Source of the DNA: Patella vulgata
Lineage: Eukaryota > Mollusca > Gastropoda > Patellidae
Assembly: GCF_932274485.2 (NCBI RefSeq)
Contig: NC_065879.2
Location: forward strand, 35,644,436 to 35,708,435
DNA: 64,000 bases
Reading direction: 5' to 3'
Under the pieces are notes generated by a model. That model saw only the letters and a list, made by a program, of their open reading frames with translations, searched no databases and had not been told where the DNA came from. Shown piece after piece: positions 58,340-64,000 of the stretch (positions are counted from its first letter, which is position 1; every line of letters starts with the position of its first letter). A program made the position numbers and the translations under genes.

Positions 58340-59869
58340 TACTATTCAAAAAAAGTAGGGGATATTTGATTTTGGGGGCATAATACTAAAATATGCAAAT
58401 GACTACGAAAAAAGTCACTATAGAACCTAACAGAAGAAACATTTCCAGTTACATGTGACGCCCAAACGCACCAATAGCTACCGCATGGAATGCAGGTGAT
58501 GCTTGGGATCATCATGGGGGTCCAACCCAAGATTTGCACGACTCTGAATTTGAATGTTACAGTCATTGTGGCATTGAATTCCAGGGTGAAACATCAGTTT
58601 AATTGTTTTAGTGACCAGAAAACAAATTTTGATATGCGTTGGCTTACCCAAAATGAAAGGTTACGTGCCCTTGACATGCTACAGATCGGCACAACACAGG
58701 CGGTTGTGGCGCGGACGATGAATGTTTCTCAGTCTGTCATAAGCAGGCTATGGTCCAGATACCGTGATACACAATCTGTACAGGACAGACCACGCTCAGG
58801 TCGACCAAGGGCGACAACTCAAGCCCAGGATCGATTTATCCGTACCTTGGCCTTGAGAAATCGTGTCATCACAGCAAATCAGATCAGCGCTCGTCTTCAA
58901 ACAGACACTGGTGTGAGAGTGAGTGGCCAGACGATTCGGAATCGACTGCATAGGGGTCACCTTCGCGCCCGACGTCCTCGCGTGATCCCTTGTTTGAGAG
59001 ATCATCACATTCAGGCAAGACGTCGTTGGTGTAGGGATCGTCAACACTGGGATAATCGACGCTGGAGCAATGTGATGTTTTCAGATGAGTCAAGGTTCAC
59101 TGTTGATTTTTTGGACAGACGTAGGAGGGTGTGGCGTCGTCGAAACGAGCGCTTCCAAGACGTTAACGTTATCAGACATGATCGATTTGGGGGTGGTTCT
59201 GTTATGGTGTGGGGAGGCATCACTGTTGCTGGAAGAACGGCTTAACATGTTGTTGCAGGGCGTGTGACAGGCCAGTACTACCGGGACAACATCTTGGCAG
59301 TCCATGTTGTGCCGTTCGCACGACGTCATGGCCGCCGTTTCATTTTCCAGGATGACAACGCAAGATGTCACAGGGCCAGGATCGTTACAGGTTACCTCCA
59401 ACAACAGAACATCACCACATTACCTTGGCCAGCACTGAGTCCCGACCTCTCCCCCATCGAGCATGTCTGAGACATGCTTGGACAGAGGTTACGTCAACGT
59501 CAACAACGTCCTGCCAATGTCCAAGAACTTGCTGCTGCGTTGCAACAGGAATGGGACAATCTGGACCAAAATGACCTTAGACGTCTCATTAGGAGTATGC
59601 CACGTCGGATCAATGCTTGTTTGGCAAACAGAGGAGGATTTACCCGTTACTGACTTGGTTGTGATGCTGTGGTAACTTTGCTGTTTGACCCCGGGTATCA
59701 TTTTACCCTTATAATGGTCAGTCTGTGCCTTACTTAGTCTAACGATCATTTGGAATAAATCGATGAATGTGAACTTCATTTCATTTTGTCATTTGTTTCT
59801 TCGTCAGTTTCATTAGGTGACTTTAATAACACTTAAAAATCAAATATCCCCTACTTTTTTTGAATAGTA
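58340..59869 (+). mobile_element. Tc1/mariner transposon, copy 2 (in LINE ORF1)
   Basis: The ends tactattcaaaaaaagtagg and its complement are intact on both sides, flanked by TA at 58338-58339 and 59870-59871. The length is 1530 bp. It is 23 bp longer than copy 1, mostly from a segment near 59680-59703 (gctgtttgaccccgggtatc) absent there. It is collinear with copy 1 otherwise. Confidence 0.9.
58634..59653 (+). pseudogene. Tc1 DD34E transposase, two in-frame stops
   Basis: The frame from MRWLTQNERLRALDMLQIGT spans 339 codons plus stop without frameshift. Helix-turn-helix motifs lie within the first ~120 residues. The catalytic residues are D151 (FSDESRF), D241 (FQDDNARCH) and E276 (SPIEHV), with 34 residues between the last two. 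Codon 204 is TAA where copy 1 has TTA (Leu), and codon 279 is TGA where copy 1 has TGG (Trp). The Trp at codon 144, lost in copy 1, is kept. An upstream in-frame ATG at 58490 is in the 5' non-coding part and lacks homology to Tc1 starts. Confidence 0.9.
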
Positions 59870-60202
59870 TATAAATGAAGCCCAGACTAAGAAGCGATCA
59901 AATTCATTTCGCAAAACAAGAGACCTGTATAAAAACAAACTTATAGACAGTTGCTGGACTTATGACGGCAGAATTATGGTTAAATCGCTTGACAGCAAGC
60001 TATCTACAATTAATGACGATACCGACCTACTGTGTGAACCATCGTAAATTTTAAACGGATTTCTTCGATTATGAACAAACTACTTAACTTTGGTTATTAT
60101 AAACTTACCTGTGTGTTTGTAATCAACTCCCGTTCAATAAAATCCATTGCACAACTAATTATCACAAAGATGAAAACAAGTTCTCTCTTGAAAAATTTGA
60201 AA

Positions 60203-60967
60203 ATTTACTTGTAATTTCGACAGAGTCGATGTCAACAATGTCTTCGTGACGTTTTGGTCGAATCCAATATACCTGTTGCGGGGGTTGGTTAACATTGAAA
60301 GATAGTTTGACAGCGCGATCCTTTTGATCGTATATGGGTTTGGGCGACGAAAAATATCAATTGAAGGCAATTACATAGGAGATTTATATGGAAACCATTG
60401 ATCGCCAGTCTATCAAATTTTCTTCACAATTAAAATATCACTGATTGCACTAATTTGCACGGATACTCGTAAAAATAAAGTCATATATAAACTATAAATA
60501 TCCTATCTTCTTTATGTTATAAATAATTTAACAAGGATTAGGATCATGAAGCTTACCCCCGAATTCTCTGAGTGTATTTTTGATTTTATACGCATTCTTT
60601 CGATCGAATAATAACCACTTCAGTAACATCTTTAAGCGTGTTGCGGCAGACCTCAGCGTGTCTATTAGGTGCCCGGGTGGGTATATAATGCTACGAAGCC
60701 CGTATGACCCCGTAAGAAGCGGAACATTAATTCTCGATTCTACAATTTTGACCGAAGTGTGATAAAGCCCGTAAAACGAATGTATAGTTGTGTTTGTGCG
60801 GCATGCGTGTTCAAAAGTAAATTATCCCATCCGAGTCGCTAATCAAATAATTAGAACAAAATATTTCAAAAAGTAAAGCTATAAAATTTGCAGAGATTTT
60901 ACTAGAATGTAAAAGACGGTAACTAAATACAGGAATGCGGGTAGTTATGTGTGCGAACGCTCAAACT
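60203..60967. other. Unassigned sequence between the LINE arm and foldback element
   Basis: No coding region or repeat is recognised. Confidence 0.35.
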
Positions 60968-61945
60968 CAATGCCAATTGTCGTAGGTATCCAGACCACTC
61001 GGACCAAAGACTACTCGGACTAAGACCAGTCGGACCAAAACAAAACCAGTCGGACCAATTAAATTATATTATAAGGCTAGACAATATGCTATTTATTTAT
61101 TATTAAATCACAATACAAAGAAGCAAATAATTCTTATACGGAATTCTTATATTTAGTGTTGTTTATCAATTTTGTGTACGGAAAATAAATCAACGATTAG
61201 TTTTAAAATTAATTAATAATGGTGCCAAAAAAAAATATCAATCTAATTTTTCTTATTTATTCTTGCAATGAGACTCGGTATGTCCAGACTTTTGACAGTT
61301 TCTACATATACGGGTATACTGTTCTTATCTGATAGCCTAATTTTACTTTTTCCACATTCGCAGTATCCCCAGTGGTTTCATTCCGTTGTACTCCACTAAC
61401 CCCTGGGTTTATATATATGGGGTGAGACACGTTTTCAAGTTATCCGCCCTTGATGCGTTAATATATACAGCACATAATAATACGAAGACCGGACGTTTAT
61501 ATGCCCCTTTTTAAACGTGACTAGAAGTGTGGTTCTCGATATTTTGCGATTTGGGATACAATTATCAATTTATTCAAACAACACGTTATTATTAGTTCGA
61601 GTAGTCATATTAAAACACACACAATTAGTAATTTATTCAAATAACACTTTATTATTGGTTCGAGTAGTCATATTAAAATAAACACAATTATCAATTTATT
61701 AAAATAACACTTTATTATTGGTTCGAGTAATCATATTAAAACAAACGCAATTATCAATTTATTAAAACAACACTATATTATTGGTCCGAGTCGTCTTTCT
61801 GTTGGGTCCGAATAGTCTTTTTGTATGGTCCGAGTAGTCTATTTGTTTGGGCTGAGTGGTCTATCAGTTGGTCCGACTGGTCTTGAACCGAGTGGTCTTT
61901 GGTCCGAGTGGTCATGGATTCTTGTCGTAATTGTACTTGAATTTC
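60968..61945. mobile_element. Foldback element with tandem subrepeats in its ends
   Basis: The left end caattgtcgtaggtatccag and then gaccactcggaccaaagac-type units (60984-61060) are mirrored at about 61786-61945 (gtctttggtccgagtggtca, then cttgtcgtaattg). Each end consists of several variants of an ~18 bp unit built on ggaccaaagaccactc. No transposase is present. Confidence 0.7.
61559..61790. repeat. ~60 bp tandem repeat, four copies
   Basis: caattatcaatttattcaaa, then caacac.ttattattggttc and gagtagtcatattaaaac, is repeated four times with small changes, inside the foldback element and next to its right end. Confidence 0.8.
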
Positions 61946-62197
61946 CTATGCTGTCACCCCTAATACGAAATGATATCTTCCGCAGAGTGACGTAACCATC
62001 TTCCATATTGGTATTTTTCTCTGGGAAAAGTTTGTGATATTTCAATTTTTCAAGAGAGAACTTGTTTTCATCGTTGTGATAATTAGTTGTGCAATGGATT
62101 TTATCGAACGGGAGTTGATTACAAACACACAGGTAAGTTTATAATAACCAAAGTTAAGTAGTTTGTTCATAATCGAAGAAATCCGTTTAAAATTTAC

Positions 62198-62880
62198 CAA
62201 GACTCAGACAGTAAGCCAGTTCATAAAGCCACGGGACTCTCTTGAGATGGCAGCACCTGCTACCAATCATGTTTTGCCAGCCAATGAACAGACCGGGTTA
62301 AAATCAATAGACTCAAGCCACATTGATCCGGCTTACAATACTAACCAAGAATTGGGTTCTTGGGGTCCGTTATCATCTACCCCTGCTAATAGAAATTACG
62401 ACACTTCCTCATATGATGGTTTCCAAACCGCAGCCGCGCGTTCTAGAAGAACAAATGTTATTCCTTTTGCTGACGATAATCGGTTTAGGCTATCAACACC
62501 TGATCGGTATAACAGACGCTAGGACATTCCCAGGGATTAGTTAACAGATTATATTGCTATAACTGTATGTAATATTCATGGATTGAATTCTGTCATTGAC
62601 GATAATTCATTTATAAATTACATATCTGATTTTGATATTGTACTGTTGTGTGAAACCTGGTTGAAAAACAGTAATGAGAGTTTTACTATCGAAAACTTTT
62701 CACCTGGGGTGTTTGTGCATCGCGGTAACTTGTATAAACTCGGTAAACGTAATTCAATTTGTGGTGGTCTAGCTGTTTTTCACAAACCAAGTCTAAACAA
62801 CTATGTGTCTATAGTTAACACTGAGCCGTGGGGTCTATGTGTCGTAAAGTTAGATCGTTCTCTGTTCGCAAACTATTATA
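62198..62880 (+). pseudogene. LINE ORF2 N-terminus with endonuclease start
   Basis: An open segment (62163-62522, including SYDGFQTAAARSRRTNVIPF) is followed, after stops, by ITVCNIHGLNSVID and FDIVLLCETWLKNSNESF (62555-62700). NIHGLNS and ETWL match the N-terminal motifs (the conserved N and E) of apurinic-like endonucleases of non-LTR retrotransposons. The frame degenerates after KLDRSLF at about 62875, and the catalytic D/H motifs and reverse transcriptase are missing. It is probably the same LINE as ORF1 at 57742, separated by the inverted repeat and foldback insertion. Confidence 0.65.
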
Positions 62881-63131
62881 CTGCCCGATATTTGGCCTGT
62901 TCCGGTCCCAACCCAGACACCACACCCTTATTCACCGCTAACAGCTGACCTGAGGTTCGGACCACTGCAGCTGTCCAGTCCACACTCCCGAACCTTTCAT
63001 GAACGACCTCCCGAGCTCTACCGAAGATCTCTGGGTGCCTTTGGGAGTGGACCAGGGCTAAGCACCCGGATCCCCCAGTTTCTCCAAGCCGGTTGTTCTT
63101 GTGAGAGATCTCGTCCTGTGGACCGGAGTCA

Positions 63132-63525
63132 TTGGTGGCCTTGAGTTTGGCAGTGGCCCTTCCAGAAGATCCTGTCTCTATCGCCTACCAGCCCACAAGT
63201 ATCAAGACTCTTCGACTTCGAAACTGTGTGGGATCAAAGAATAAGAGGATCTACCTCAATATCGGTGGCAAGAAGTTCGAGATGTCCGTTACCACCATGT
63301 TCAAGCCCTATTACGATGAGGACAGCCTATGCTACTTCATCGACAGGAACCCACGCTACTTTGAGATAGTCCTGGATTACTTGAGAAACATCAAAATAAC
63401 TCGAGTGTCACATCTACTAGCCAACAAACAGCTTCGAGCTACAGGTCATCTTATGTGAGACGCGGTTTTATCTCTTAGGCGGGCTGGAAAAGCTAATTGA
63501 AGAACGCCTGAAAAGAAGATTTTGA
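63132..63525 (+). pseudogene. KCTD-type BTB (T1) domain, frameshifted
   Basis: From about 63220 the frame reads KRIYLNIGGKKFEMSVTTMF, then SLCYFIDRNPRYFEIVLDYL. These are the hallmark NxGG-x-x-F-E and F-DRNP-x-F motifs of potassium-channel tetramerisation (T1/BTB) domains, closest to the KCTD type. Around 63405-63435 the homology moves to another frame: ELQVILCETRF, then LEKLIEERLKRRF to a stop at 63525, which matches the last helices of the domain. It is locally GC-rich and follows the broken LINE endonuclease directly. There is no visible intron, so a processed or transposon-carried pseudogene is likely. A genuine exon with a very small intron is possible. Confidence 0.65.
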
Positions 63526-64000
63526 TTATGAATTATTTTACCCAGTAAGCGTACCCGATCGATGTTATGTTTACTTTACCTGCAACAATCTAGAGTCCCA
63601 GCAAATAATTTTGGGTCCATGCGGCCATCTACAATGCATTCGGGGCGACTGCTGTAGTAATATGGATGGCAGGGATTTGTGCTAAAGAACACATAATATA
63701 TAAATAAATAATATTATGGTTTTGATTAATTATTCTCCATTGCCAAACTATTAGCTATGGTATAAGTTAATGAAATATTGTGACAATAACAGGACATGGG
63801 GCCTAAAGACAAGGAATGGAGAAAAATGATGGCTGAAACCATATTGTTATCTTTCATAGTATTGATTCTAACTTCATAACCAAAATATAGAAAGTATATG
63901 CTGGTTAGTTTGATACGTTAACTGAGCTATGCTATAGATTAATGAACATGTTGGTCATTTACATGTTTCTTTGTTATAAAACATATACCATATTTGTTGA
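63526..64000. other. Non-coding end of window
   Basis: No gene or repeat is recognised. Confidence 0.4.

Larger units (their letters stand above)
57742..60047 (+). pseudogene. LINE ORF1 protein, split by a Tc1 insertion
   Basis: The start MINNKNDVNNKKK leads into a lysine-rich low-complexity segment. A coiled coil follows (ERITHLEKKIEDLEQYSRR), then CLKFSGIPE, an RNA-binding-like region (GRTHRVGPVRPGFCRDIIVR) and a C-terminal part (WTYDGRIMVKSLDSK). This order is typical of ORF1 proteins of non-LTR retrotransposons. Removing the Tc1 element plus one TA leaves 258 codons in one frame, with KIY directly followed by INEA. One stop remains (TAA at 58108-58110, after GPGER). The ATG at 57742 is preferred; an upstream in-frame ATG at 57634 lies in the leader. 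Confidence 0.8.
60044..62197. repeat. Long inverted repeat made of LINE sequence
   Basis: The arms 60044-60202 and 62041-62197 are reverse complements with about two mismatches and one single-base gap. The left arm begins with the ORF1 stop codon and following spacer. The right arm is followed by sequence leading to the endonuclease region. This fits an inverted duplication of the spacer between ORF1 and ORF2, or two LINE copies in opposite orientation. Confidence 0.8.

Noticed and set aside
58490-58633. N-terminal extension of the Tc1 transposase in copy 2
   Set aside because: The extension lies in the element's 5' non-coding part and is not open in the same way in copy 1. The start at 58634 gives the family's usual length.

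Overview
This window is AT-rich eukaryotic DNA, most likely from a mollusc (a gastropod would fit). The evidence is indirect: spliced genes with phase-1 EGF modules, tRNA-derived SINEs whose 3' tails carry GGACGTTAAACCCC followed by (CT)n or (ATTTC)n, many foldback/MITE elements, Tc1 transposons, a BEL/Pao fossil and a non-LTR retroelement. There are no bacterial operons, rRNA genes or CRISPR arrays. I made no database search, so the taxonomic call is inference.

The only convincing host gene system lies between 26.8 and 41.7 kb. Two near-identical TATA-box promoters each drive a first exon that encodes a signal peptide followed by a short variable peptide (26868-27000 and 30659-30797). Both exons end in phase 1 at a GT donor. 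Downstream lie a phase 1-1 EGF exon (32108-32227) and a last exon (41613-41737) with a six-cysteine beta-defensin-like pattern and a stop codon. All phases agree, which predicts a small secreted protein: signal peptide, then (from the 30659 exon) an arginine-rich amphipathic helix, then EGF, then a defensin-like knot. First-exon cassettes have been copied repeatedly: decayed copies lie at 31101 and 36908, with further traces at 27150 and 39345. A ~2.6 kb block (28133-30720) recurs at 32911-36960, inside the intron between the EGF and defensin exons, and has since received a Tc1 transposon.

The rest is mainly mobile DNA. At 2.4-9.2 kb there is a TTAA-flanked MITE family, several foldback elements and SINEs. 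At 9.5-12.3 kb there is a ~2.8 kb element with long inverted ends around a tandem array whose ~376 bp unit is a dimer of two diverged ~188 bp monomers. At 12.3-26 kb there are mostly SINE/MITE copies in otherwise featureless DNA. At 38-41 kb there are nested SINE and MITE insertions. At 42.6-50.4 kb there are tandem repeats and the start of a BED-finger hAT-like element. At 51-55.4 kb there is a BEL/Pao retrotransposon fossil on the minus strand, carrying SINE insertions. At 57.2-62.9 kb there is a LINE (ORF1 split by a second Tc1 copy, then a foldback element between inverted LINE arms, then an endonuclease fragment). At 63.2-63.5 kb there is a broken KCTD-type BTB domain in locally GC-rich DNA.

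The two Tc1 copies are informative together. Each occupies a target whose empty state can be read elsewhere (a paralogous block for one, the LINE ORF1 reading frame for the other). Both give the same element ends and a TA duplication.
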